DNA of 64,000 bases from Actinomycetota bacterium. Its GTDB lineage: Bacteria > Actinomycetota > Acidimicrobiia > Acidimicrobiales > Microtrichaceae. Below the pieces are notes generated by a model. The model was not told where the DNA came from. It saw only the letters and a program-made list of their open reading frames with translations, and searched no databases. Each line of letters starts with the position of its first letter. Within the stretch, counting starts at the first letter, position 1. The translations under genes were made by a program, and so were the position numbers. Shown here one piece after another: positions 49,983 to 57,880 of the stretch. The stretch spans positions 52,732 through 116,731 of the forward strand of contig VGBZ01000007.1 in the NCBI GenBank assembly GCA_016870275.1, read 5' to 3'.

Positions 49983-52657
49983 GCCGGCGCGCCACCGTGC
50001 GGATCACGTTCGGGTTCCCGCTCGACCCCTTTCAGCAGCGGGCGATGGACGCGTTGGACCAGGGCCGGAACGTGCTGGTCTCGGCCCCAACGGGTTCAGG
50101 CAAGACCGTCGTCGCCCACCATGCCGTCAACCTGGCGCTCGATGCCGGTCTTCGGTTGGCCTATACCGCACCGATCAAGGCGTTGAGCAACCAGGTCCAC
50201 CGGGACCTCGCAGCGGCGCTCGGACCGGAGTCGGTGGGTCTGTTGACCGGGGACCGGTCGATCCGTCCGGACGCACCGGTGGTCGTCATGACGACCGAGG
50301 TCCTCCGAAACATGGTCTATGCCCGCTCGCCGTGGCTCGAGGGCCTGGGGTGGTTCGTCCTCGATGAAGTGCACTTCCTCCAGGACGCCTATCGCGGCCA
50401 GGTGTGGGAGGAGGTACTGATCCATGCGCCTGCATCCACCAGAGCGGTCTGTCTCTCCGCCACGGTCTCCAACGCTCCCGAACTCGGCGCATGGATCGAG
50501 AGCCTTCGAGGTCCGACCGATGTGGTGGTGAGTCACCACCGTCCAGTCGACCTCGACGCCCTCTACATGGTCGAGGATCGGAGCGCCCCGGAGGATCACC
50601 TCATCCCGGTGTTCGTCGACGGCCGACCGAACGACGTCGGTCGTCTCTTCGACGCCGACCGGTCCAACGCCCGACGTGGTCCCGGTGGTCGGACGCGCCG
50701 GCGGTACCGAACGCCTCGTCGCGTCGAGGTGGTCGACCGGCTCGCAGCAGAGGACCTGCTCCCGGGGATCACGTTCATCTTCAGCCGGGCAGCATGTGAT
50801 GACGCAGCGCACGCCTGCCTTGACGCTGGCGTTCGGCTGACGAACGCCGAGGAGCGGCGAGCGATCCGAGAGATCGTGGAGACCCACACTACGGAGCTCA
50901 GCGATGCCGACCTCTCGGTCCTCGGATACGACCGATGGCTTGCGGCCCTCGAGCAGGGCGTGGCCTCGCACCATGCCGGAATGGTTCCGGCGTTCCGGGA
51001 GGCCGTCGAGGCCTGCTTCGTTCGTGGACTCGTGAAGATGGTCTTCGCCACCGAGACGCTGGCGCTCGGCATCAACATGCCGGCTCGTTCCGTCGTGCTC
51101 GAACGCCTCACCCGCTACACCGGTGATCACCACGAGGTCCTGACGCCGGCGACGTTCACTCAGCTGACTGGTCGGGCCGGCCGGCGGGGCCTCGACGAGC
51201 ACGGCGTCGCAGTGATCCTGTGGTCGCCCTTCGTCGACTTCGAACAGGTCGCCCGGCTGGCTTCGAGTCGCGAGTACACGCTGCGCTCGGCGTTCCGACC
51301 CACCTACAACATGGCGGCGAACCTCGTGGCCCGCTACACCCGCTCGGAGGCGGAGGACGTCATCGGTCGGAGCTTTGCTCAGTTCCAGATCGACCGATCG
51401 GCTGTTCAGATCCGGGCCTCGATCGATGCGGTCGTGGCCCGGCTCGCAGCCTCGGAGTCGACTGAGGTGGACCTCGCAGTCGAGTACCTCGAGCTCACTG
51501 AGGAACTCCGTCGTGAGCGCCGCCGCCGCCGGAGCCCCCGCCACGAGGTACTCGACTCGTTGGCTCAGCTGGTACCCGGCGATGTGATCGAACGATCAGG
51601 TGGCCGGAACCCCTCGCCGATCGTCGTGCTCGCAGTCGCCAACCGCAGCGGGGGAGCAGTACGGGTCCGGGCCTGCACGTCATCGGGGACGCTGGTGAAC
51701 CTGCACCAGCACAACGTCAGGTCCCCGGTGGTCACCCTCGGACGGATCGAGCTCCCCACCCCGTATCGCCCGAACGATGACGCCTATCGACGCAACGCAG
51801 GCCGTCGGCTCGCTGCAGCTCGTCTCCAACCCCGCCGGCGGCGGTCTCGCCCACCCCCCGAAGACTCCGATGCGATTGCCGTACTCAAACAGGCGGTCGC
51901 CGATCATCCCGTTGACCGGCGCTCTGACCGACGGGAGCTCATCGATGCGGCCAACTCCCAGATCGCCGACCGCAACGAACTCGAGCGACTGGAGCGCCGA
52001 CTCGATCGGCGCGGTGGCGGCCTGGTGGGTCGCTTCGTGTCCATGGTGGGCCTGCTGGAGGACCTCGGTTACGTGGAGGACTGGGCCCTCACCGCAGCAG
52101 GGGAGCGACTCCGTCGGACCTATCACGAGTGCGATCTGCTCGTCTGCGAAGCCGTCGAACGGGGGCTCATCGACGACCTCGATGTGCCCTCGATGGCGGC
52201 GGTGCTGAGTTGTTTCGTCTACGAGCGTCGGGGAGGCGAGGTGACCCCGTCGAACTTCCCCACATCCGAGGTCGCCGATCGGGTGAATCGGATCCTCGAG
52301 GTGGCAGACGGCCTCGGCGAACTCGAGCGTGCTGCCGGTGGGCCCGAGACTCGGTCGCTCGACTCCGGTTTCTGCGACATGGCTTACCGGTGGGCTGCCG
52401 GGGGTCACCTCGCCTCCGTTCTCGAGGAGGAGACCACGGGCGGAGACTTCGTCCGCACGGTACGCATGCTCGTCGATCTGATGCGCCAGCTGGCGGTCAC
52501 TGCGCCAGAGCCGGTCACCCGCACGACGCTCCGACGGACCGTCGACGCCCTCGAACGGGGAGTCGTCGATCCGACCCGTGAGGACGATGATGATCCCGAG
52601 GATCGGGTGGATCCGGGAGACAGCGGTGGCGTGTCTCGGGCGGAGTCGAACGGGTGA
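49979..52657 (+). CDS. helY: Ski2-like DEAD/DEAH-box RNA helicase HelY
   Basis: A large (892 aa) superfamily-2 helicase of the Ski2/Mtr4 type. Motifs: Q-like PLDPFQQRAMDAL, I APTGSGKT, Ia TAPIKALSNQ, II DEVH, III SATVSNA, then TETLALGINMPARSVV and VI TGRAGRRGLDEHG. A C-terminal DSHCT-like helical domain lies at about 690-860. The tail is acidic. Same order tatC-helY as Mycobacterium (Rv2093c-Rv2092c). Its targets in RNA turnover are not known. GTGA overlap on both sides. Confidence 0.95.
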   Translation: MSRRATVRITFGFPLDPFQQRAMDALDQGRNVLVSAPTGSGKTVVAHHAVNLALDAGLRLAYTAPIKALSNQVHRDLAAALGPESVGLLTGDRSIRPDAPVVVMTTEVLRNMVYARSPWLEGLGWFVLDEVHFLQDAYRGQVWEEVLIHAPASTRAVCLSATVSNAPELGAWIESLRGPTDVVVSHHRPVDLDALYMVEDRSAPEDHLIPVFVDGRPNDVGRLFDADRSNARRGPGGRTRRRYRTPRRVEVVDRLAAEDLLPGITFIFSRAACDDAAHACLDAGVRLTNAEERRAIREIVETHTTELSDADLSVLGYDRWLAALEQGVASHHAGMVPAFREAVEACFVRGLVKMVFATETLALGINMPARSVVLERLTRYTGDHHEVLTPATFTQLTGRAGRRGLDEHGVAVILWSPFVDFEQVARLASSREYTLRSAFRPTYNMAANLVARYTRSEAEDVIGRSFAQFQIDRSAVQIRASIDAVVARLAASESTEVDLAVEYLELTEELRRERRRRRSPRHEVLDSLAQLVPGDVIERSGGRNPSPIVVLAVANRSGGAVRVRACTSSGTLVNLHQHNVRSPVVTLGRIELPTPYRPNDDAYRRNAGRRLAAARLQPRRRRSRPPPEDSDAIAVLKQAVADHPVDRRSDRRELIDAANSQIADRNELERLERRLDRRGGGLVGRFVSMVGLLEDLGYVEDWALTAAGERLRRTYHECDLLVCEAVERGLIDDLDVPSMAAVLSCFVYERRGGEVTPSNFPTSEVADRVNRILEVADGLGELERAAGGPETRSLDSGFCDMAYRWAAGGHLASVLEEETTGGDFVRTVRMLVDLMRQLAVTAPEPVTRTTLRRTVDALERGVVDPTREDDDDPEDRVDPGDSGGVSRAESNG

Positions 52658-53316
52658 GTATTCGCCGGGGACAGAACTGGGGCGCACCCGGTCGTCCGGC
52701 AGCCGCCACGCCCGTGGTCGCCAGCGACGCTGCGGTGGGGGATCGCCTGGAGCGACTCGTGGACTGGGACCAACGAATCGTTGTCGGCGAGATGCCTTCG
52801 TTCGTTCTGACCGGTGGGGATCTGCACCGCACGCTCGGCGCCCCCCGTCGCCGTGGCACTCCCGAGGAACTGCTCGCTGAGTTCACCTGCGATGTCATGG
52901 TGCTCAGTGCCAGGGACCCAGCGGGGACCGAGATCGGCGCTGTAGCGGTGGCCCACGTCGTTGGTGTCCAACCCACGGCGCTCCGTCGTCGTCCTCCGCT
53001 GTGGAGCACCCCCTCGTTGGTGGTGGCCAACGCCGCCTTCGTTCTCGGCGACAATCTGGCTCCACGGGCACATCCCGGCGACGGATGGATCGATGTGACT
53101 TCTGGCATGTTGCATCGCCGTGATCGTGGTCGAGCGGCGATCCGAGCCCGCACCGGTACCCATGTGCCCCACCCGGACCTCACGGAACGACGTGTACGGG
53201 AGTGGAAGGCTGATCCTCGGGTGACCTACCTGCTTGCCGTCGACGGGCGCAGCATCGGCCGCGTGAGCGATCTGCGGGTGACGGTGGTCCCGGACGCCAT
53301 CCAGGTCTTCGTGTGA
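52654..53316 (+). CDS. Hypothetical protein resembling the C-terminal lobe of YegS/DAGK lipid kinases
   Basis: A 220-aa protein. Its second half matches the beta-rich lobe of diacylglycerol-kinase-type enzymes: VVANAAFVLGDNLAPRAHPGDGWIDVTSG and the end YLLAVDGRSIGRVSDLRVTVVPDAIQVFV. The N-terminal nucleotide-binding lobe with GGDGT is absent; instead there is a short basic and Pro-rich region and VLTGGDLHRTLG. It is therefore a lone or degenerate lobe, not a credible kinase. GTG start overlapping helY. Confidence 0.6.
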   Translation: MSIRRGQNWGAPGRPAAATPVVASDAAVGDRLERLVDWDQRIVVGEMPSFVLTGGDLHRTLGAPRRRGTPEELLAEFTCDVMVLSARDPAGTEIGAVAVAHVVGVQPTALRRRPPLWSTPSLVVANAAFVLGDNLAPRAHPGDGWIDVTSGMLHRRDRGRAAIRARTGTHVPHPDLTERRVREWKADPRVTYLLAVDGRSIGRVSDLRVTVVPDAIQVFV

Positions 53317-53365
53317 GTGGGTTCCCGGCTGGTTCCGGCGGCCACTGGACGCGAAGCTGTAGGCA

Positions 53366-54076
53366 GTGTTCGTAGCCGAATCACCCGAGCAGAGCTTGTC
53401 CGGCCCGCCGGAGACTTCCGAGGAGGAGGTCGGTGTTCCTCGCACCGTCACGCCGTGGCTCGTGCTGGGAATCGTCCTCGCTGGAGGCCTTCTGGTGGGC
53501 CTGGGTCTCCTTGTCGGCGGATCACGCAGCGATGGTCCCGGCGAGTGGGCCGGCACCATCCTCGGTGCACCCCAACAGATCCCCGATGCAGTGCTCACCG
53601 ATACTGACGGTGCTCCGTTCGATCTTCGAGCTGAGACCGCCGGTACCACGACGATCATGATGTTCGGATTCACGAACTGCGCAGACGTCTGTCCGATCAA
53701 TCTCGCCAGTCTCACAGCGGCACTCGATGAGCTCGGTGACAGTCGGGCGAGTGGCATCAGGGTGATCCTGATAACCGTCGACCCGGAGCGCGACACCGAA
53801 GCGGTGCTGCGGCAGTACCTCGATCGGTTCGATCCGGTCTACGTCGGTCTGACCGGCTCGCCGGGGCAGCTCGCTGCGGTCCAGCAAGCGGCGAACGTCC
53901 CGGAGGCGCAGCGGGAATCGGCCGACGCAAACGGCGCGTACCAGGTCGGTCACGCATCGCAGCTCATCGTGTACCAGGAGGACGGGCTGGCCCGGATCGC
54001 CTACCCCTTCGGAACACGTCAGGCTGACTGGACCCGCGATCTGCCCCGCCTGTTGGACGGCGACGTGCCCTCGTGA
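53366..54076 (+). CDS. SCO1/SenC family copper chaperone
   Basis: Membrane-tethered thioredoxin-fold protein that loads copper into the CuA site of cytochrome c oxidase (236 aa). N-terminal membrane anchor (PWLVLGIVLAGGLLVGLGLLVGG, about 30-52), then the copper motif TNCADVCP (Cys105, Cys109) and His196 in VGHASQL. GFTNCADVCPINLASL is the family signature. GTG start is uncertain because the promoter box is not well formed. It opens a three-gene copper/oxidase group by GTGA overlap. Confidence 0.9.
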   Translation: MFVAESPEQSLSGPPETSEEEVGVPRTVTPWLVLGIVLAGGLLVGLGLLVGGSRSDGPGEWAGTILGAPQQIPDAVLTDTDGAPFDLRAETAGTTTIMMFGFTNCADVCPINLASLTAALDELGDSRASGIRVILITVDPERDTEAVLRQYLDRFDPVYVGLTGSPGQLAAVQQAANVPEAQRESADANGAYQVGHASQLIVYQEDGLARIAYPFGTRQADWTRDLPRLLDGDVPS

Positions 54077-54594
54077 CCGTCGAGGACCGCCCTGCGACGA
54101 CCGCCGAGGCCGGAGAGGCCACTGGCCGCGGCCGGAGGATCGGCGTGTGGCTGTTGGCGGTCTCCGTTGCCGTGGTGTGCGTCGCTGGAATCTGGAGCGT
54201 GCTGGCCGACTCCGCTCCACCACCTGAACTCAGCGTGAGCGATGTGCGTTCCGGTGAGCGAGTGGGCACCACCGTGGCGGTCTACGCCACGATCGACAAC
54301 CGGGGCGGCGATGACCGCTTGATCCGGGTGAGCTCACCAGTAGCGGCCAGGGGACTCGTCCACAGCACCAACGACGTCGGAGTCATGGGTACCTCCGAGG
54401 GCATCGAGGTTCCCGGAGCGACGACGGTTCGTCTCGTTCCCGGGGGGGACCACGTCATGCTCGAGGGGGTTGGAGCCAACCTTCTGCCCGATGACAGTTT
54501 TGCCCTCCGGTTGGAGTTCGAACGCGCTGGTCCCGTGGAGGTCGAAGTCGAAGTGGTGCCGCTCGAGTCGCTCGTCGAAGGAGAGGGACCGTGA
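54073..54594 (+). CDS. Copper chaperone PCuAC family protein
   Basis: Periplasmic copper(I) chaperone (173 aa) that supplies SCO and the oxidase. N-terminal membrane anchor (IGVWLLAVSVAVVCVAGIWSVLA, about 23-45) in place of a cleaved signal. The family H-x-M pattern is visible as VHSTNDVGVM, then GGDHVMLEG. Fold strands (VAVYATIDNRGGDD) agree. The GTG overlaps the SCO stop and the TGA overlaps ctaG. Confidence 0.85.
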   Translation: MTVEDRPATTAEAGEATGRGRRIGVWLLAVSVAVVCVAGIWSVLADSAPPPELSVSDVRSGERVGTTVAVYATIDNRGGDDRLIRVSSPVAARGLVHSTNDVGVMGTSEGIEVPGATTVRLVPGGDHVMLEGVGANLLPDDSFALRLEFERAGPVEVEVEVVPLESLVEGEGP

Positions 54595-55496
54595 GGTGGT
54601 GGTGTGTCGCTGTGGATGAGCCCTGGTCGTGGGCGCCGCGGCCCTACTTCGGCGTCTGGGCCATGTGTCTGGCAATCGTCGGGTGGTATGCCGTGTCGAT
54701 CAAGCGGCACGGCGGCAGTGTCTCGCGCAAGCAGGTCGTGTGGTTCGCCCTGGGCCTGCTGTTCCTGTGGATGGCGTCGGACTGGCCGGTGGGAAGTCTC
54801 GGGGCCGGGTATCTCGCATCGATCCACATGCTCCAGTACATGCTCTACACCCTCGCCGCAGCTCCGCTGCTCATGCTCGGAACACCCGACTGGATGTTCG
54901 AGCGTCTCCTCCGCCGCCGCTTCGCCGAGCACAGCGTCGAGGTCCTCTCGAGACCCGTCGTGGCCGGCATCTTGTTCAACATCGTGCTGGTGGCCACTCA
55001 CGCCCCGGTGACCGTGGACTCCCTTCGAACCACACAGGTCGGGAACTTCGTCCTCGACATGATCTGGTTGGCCTCCGGGTTCCTGCTCTGGCTCCCTGTC
55101 ATCTCCCCGGCGAAGCGTTTCCGCGCCTCCTCCGCCGGCGCCCGGATCGTCTACCTGTTCCTCGCCGCTGCGCTCATCCCGATGATCCCCGGTGGGTTCG
55201 TCGCCTTCTCACCCCAGCCGCTCTACGCCACGTACGAGCTCGCACCGAGGCTCAGCATCGATGGACCCTCGGCCCTCGGTGACCAGCAGATGGCGGGTGT
55301 CCTGATGAAGGTGGGGAACGTGCCGATCATCTGGGCAGTGATGGCCGTGATCTGGTTCCGCTGGTACGACAACGAGCAGCGCCGGAGTCGTGATGAGCGC
55401 CTCGCCCGACAGCGCACTCCCCTAACCGACGGATCCGGCCGCCGCCCGACACCGGATCGGGCGGTTCCACCGGCAGGAGCTGCGCCCCTGCGATGA
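54591..55496 (+). CDS. ctaG: Cytochrome c oxidase assembly protein, caa3-type CtaG
   Basis: Polytopic membrane protein (301 aa) with about seven hydrophobic segments, of the caa3_CtaG family needed for copper-dependent oxidase assembly. Diagnostic are the short start WSWAPRPYFGVWAMCLA, HMLQYMLYTLAAAPLLMLGTP and the MVTHAP-like NIVLVATHAPVTVDSL, and an APRLSIDGPSALGDQQMAGVLMKVG loop. The cytoplasmic tail is Arg-rich. GTG start overlapping PCuAC. Confidence 0.9.
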   Translation: MRWWCVAVDEPWSWAPRPYFGVWAMCLAIVGWYAVSIKRHGGSVSRKQVVWFALGLLFLWMASDWPVGSLGAGYLASIHMLQYMLYTLAAAPLLMLGTPDWMFERLLRRRFAEHSVEVLSRPVVAGILFNIVLVATHAPVTVDSLRTTQVGNFVLDMIWLASGFLLWLPVISPAKRFRASSAGARIVYLFLAAALIPMIPGGFVAFSPQPLYATYELAPRLSIDGPSALGDQQMAGVLMKVGNVPIIWAVMAVIWFRWYDNEQRRSRDERLARQRTPLTDGSGRRPTPDRAVPPAGAAPLR

Positions 55497-55516
55497 GCTT
55501 TCTCCTCCTGTCGCTC

Positions 55517-55522
55517 TAGGGT
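55517..55522 (+). promoter_or_regulatory. -10 element for leaderless quinone-oxidoreductase gene
   Basis: TAGGGT ends six bases before the ATG at 55529. Confidence 0.65.
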
Positions 55523-55528
55523 GGCGTG

Positions 55529-56518
55529 ATGCGAGCGTGGTACCTCTCGGAGTCGCCCGGCCAGTACTCAATCGGGGAGGTAACTGATCCGCTCCCCGGG
55601 CCGGACGAGGTTCGCATTGCGGTCCGGGCGTCAGCGTTGAACCACATGGACCTCTGGTTGACCACGGGCATGCCCAAGCCCCCGCGCTTCCCCCACGTCC
55701 CGGGCAACGACGTCGCCGGTGTGGTGGAGTCGCTGGGCGAGGGTGTGACGACCTGGTCGCTGGGCGACGAGGTGGTGGTGAACACGGCACTCGTGCCGGA
55801 TGCGGCTCTGAGCCGAGGAGTCAACTCGGTTCTCGATCCCGGGATGCGGCTTCTGGGTGAGCACTGCTGGGGAGGCCACGGCGAATTCTGCGTCGTACCG
55901 GCCCACCAGTTGTGCGCCAAGCCGCCCGAACGGAGTTGGGCCGAGGTCGCGTCCTATCCGGTGTGCACCACGACCGCATGGCGGTTGTTCCGTCGAGCTG
56001 ACCTCCAAGCCGGAGAGTCGGTACTCGTCACGGGGATCGGCGGCGGCGTGGCCACCGCTGCGTTCAGCCTGGCGCAGCACCTCGGATGCGAGGTGTACGT
56101 CACGTCCCGGGACGAGTCCAAACGGCAGCGGGCCATCGAACTCGGCGCAGCGGGCGCATTCGACTCCTCCGGACCTTATCCGGTGACCGTTGACGTCGTG
56201 GTCGACAGCATCGGGCCGGCGGTGTGGGACAACGCCTTCCGGACCCTGCGGCACGGGGGTCGGATGCTCGTCTGCGGCGGGACCTCCGGTCCGAAGGTGG
56301 AGCTGAACCTGCCGCGACTGTTCTTCAAGCAGCTCGATGTGATCGGTGCCAGTTGCGGGAGCCAGGTCGAGTTCGAGCACGTGAGCGGTCTCGTGGCCGA
56401 CGGATTGCCGGTGATCGTCGACGAGGTGATCCCCCTCGCCGAGTACCCACGGGCGCTGGACCGGCTCCGCGAGGCCCGCCAGCTCGGAAAAATCGTGCTC
56501 GAGCATCCCAGTAGCTGA
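55529..56518 (+). CDS. Zinc-type alcohol dehydrogenase / quinone oxidoreductase family protein
   Basis: Medium-chain dehydrogenase/reductase (329 aa) using NAD(P)H. Seen: the substrate-domain motif RASALNHMDLWL (quinone-reductase style), FPHVPGNDVAGVVESLGEGV, a single-domain Cys/Gly cluster at GEHCWGGHGEFCVVPAH, the GTGIGGGVATAAFSLAQHLG nucleotide-binding loop, and QLGKIVLEHP at the C-terminus. The structural-zinc cysteines are lacking. ATG at 55529 is six bases after TAGGGT; the GTG at 55526 is too close. Substrate unknown. Confidence 0.88.
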   Translation: MRAWYLSESPGQYSIGEVTDPLPGPDEVRIAVRASALNHMDLWLTTGMPKPPRFPHVPGNDVAGVVESLGEGVTTWSLGDEVVVNTALVPDAALSRGVNSVLDPGMRLLGEHCWGGHGEFCVVPAHQLCAKPPERSWAEVASYPVCTTTAWRLFRRADLQAGESVLVTGIGGGVATAAFSLAQHLGCEVYVTSRDESKRQRAIELGAAGAFDSSGPYPVTVDVVVDSIGPAVWDNAFRTLRHGGRMLVCGGTSGPKVELNLPRLFFKQLDVIGASCGSQVEFEHVSGLVADGLPVIVDEVIPLAEYPRALDRLREARQLGKIVLEHPSS

Positions 56519-56527
56519 TTACGGGCC

Positions 56528-56533
56528 TAGGCT
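56528..56533 (+). promoter_or_regulatory. -10 element for leaderless tatA
   Basis: TAGGCT ends six bases before the GTG at 56540. Confidence 0.65.
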
Positions 56534-56539
56534 GTCGAC

Positions 56540-56716
56540 GTGACCGGATTCCTTCAAGGGCAAGAGATTCTGATCATCGCAGTCATCCTGCTCGTTCTGT
56601 TCGGGGGCAGCCAGCTCCCGAAGCTCGCCCGGAGCCTCGGTGAGGCCCAGAAAGAGCTGAAGAAGGGCATGAAGGACGGCGATGGCAGTACCGAGCAGGC
56701 GACCGAACAGACCTGA
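56540..56716 (+). CDS. tatA: Sec-independent protein translocase TatA
   Basis: Pore-forming Tat subunit, only 58 aa. Short start VTGFLQGQEILII, membrane helix with VILLVLFGGSQLPKLARSLG (the FG..LP hinge typical of TatA), then an amphipathic helix GEAQKELKKGMKDG and a Glu/Gln-rich tail. The short tail and hinge separate it from the TatB-like protein at 48763. GTG start six bases after TAGGCT; a short gene easily missed by length filters. The next gene starts one base after its stop. Confidence 0.9.
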   Translation: MTGFLQGQEILIIAVILLVLFGGSQLPKLARSLGEAQKELKKGMKDGDGSTEQATEQT

Positions 56717-56717
56717 G

Positions 56718-57848
56718 GTGATCGACCACCTCAGCGTGACTCGGGAGTTCGCAGAGGCCCGCGCCACGATTCTCACCGAGGTGAGCCACAGCATCTGGGA
56801 TCACCCGGAGTTGTGCTTCGAGGAACGACACGCCCACGGAGTGCTCGTGGAGCAGTTCGAGCGGGCCGGCGTGGACGTCACCGGCTCTGCGCACGGTCTC
56901 GATACCGCCTTCGTGGCCGAGGCGGGCACCGAGGGTCCGACGGTGGCGGTGATCTGTGAGTACGACGCCCTCCCCGGAATCGGCCATGCGTGTGGTCACA
57001 ACGTGATTGCTGCTGCTGGACTCGGGGCGGGACTGGCGTTGGCCGCATTCGCTGAGGAACACGGTGGACGGGTGCGGATCATCGGCACGCCGGCGGAGGA
57101 AGGCGGCGGTGGGAAGGAGCTCCTGATCCGAGCCGGGGCGTTCGACGGGGTCGACGCAGCGGTGATGGTCCACCCGGCCGACCGCGACCTGCCCACGATG
57201 GAGGCCATTGCCGTCCATCAGGTGCACGCTTGCTACTCGGGACGCTCCGCTCACGCCGCTGCTGCCCCCGAACGTGGGCGCAACGCCCTCGACGCAGCCG
57301 TGCTCGGTTACGTCAACGTCGCTGCGCTCCGACAGCACACAGCGGTCCACGAACGCATCCACGGCGTGTTCACCGACGGCGGAGCCAAGCCGAACATCGT
57401 GCCGGAATCGGCGGCGACGCACTGGTACGTACGGTCCGCCACATCGGCGTCGCTCCGGGAGCTCGAGCCCCGTGTCGAGGCGTGCTTGCACGCCGGAGCC
57501 GTGGCTGCCGGCTGTGAGGTCGAATTGCGGTGGGTGGATCCGGCGTACGACGAGATGATCCACGATCCATGGCTGCTCGAACGCTTCGGCGAGCACGCAG
57601 CTGTGCTCGGACGGACCCTCGAGGACCCGGAGATCGACGGCCCGGTGGTCGGATCCACCGACATGGGGAACGTGAGCCAGCGGGTTCCGTCGATCCACCC
57701 GATGATCGCCGTGGCGCCCAGGGGGGTGCCCATTCACACCCCGGAGTTCGCCACCCACGCCCGGTCGGCGGCAGGGGACCGGGCTGCGGTGGACGGGGCC
57801 GCTCTCCTCGCAGCCACTGTGCTGGACTACTGGCACCGAGATCGCTGA
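56718..57848 (+). CDS. M20-family amidohydrolase (M20D-type)
   Basis: A 376-aa di-metal hydrolase of the M20D / IAA-amino-acid hydrolase-AbgB type. Metal-site stretches: CEYDALPGIGHACGHNVIAAA, GTPAEEGGGGKELLI (Glu pair), AAVMVHPADRD and the C-terminal GSTDMGNVSQRVPSIHPM. The middle (about 180-300) is the lid domain HACYSGRSAHAAAAPERGRNA. Likely removes an acyl or aryl group from an amino acid. GTG at 56718 directly after the tatA stop, hence probably co-transcribed; the frame stays open upstream, but only within tatA. Confidence 0.88.
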   Translation: MIDHLSVTREFAEARATILTEVSHSIWDHPELCFEERHAHGVLVEQFERAGVDVTGSAHGLDTAFVAEAGTEGPTVAVICEYDALPGIGHACGHNVIAAAGLGAGLALAAFAEEHGGRVRIIGTPAEEGGGGKELLIRAGAFDGVDAAVMVHPADRDLPTMEAIAVHQVHACYSGRSAHAAAAPERGRNALDAAVLGYVNVAALRQHTAVHERIHGVFTDGGAKPNIVPESAATHWYVRSATSASLRELEPRVEACLHAGAVAAGCEVELRWVDPAYDEMIHDPWLLERFGEHAAVLGRTLEDPEIDGPVVGSTDMGNVSQRVPSIHPMIAVAPRGVPIHTPEFATHARSAAGDRAAVDGAALLAATVLDYWHRDR

Positions 57849-57867
57849 TCGCGGCGGTCTGTCGATC

Positions 57868-57873
57868 TAGTCT
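57868..57873 (+). promoter_or_regulatory. -10 element for leaderless ThyX-like gene
   Basis: TAGTCT ends seven bases before the ATG at 57881. Confidence 0.6.
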
Positions 57874-57880
57874 CGCCCGG

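Noticed and set aside
53360..53365. TAGGCA as leaderless box before the SCO gene
   Set aside because: The sixth base is not T and the spacing is too short; start left uncertain.
57530..57880. Upstream extension of the ThyX-like gene
   Set aside because: Runs through the amidohydrolase gene; the TAGTCT box and ATG at 57881 define the start.
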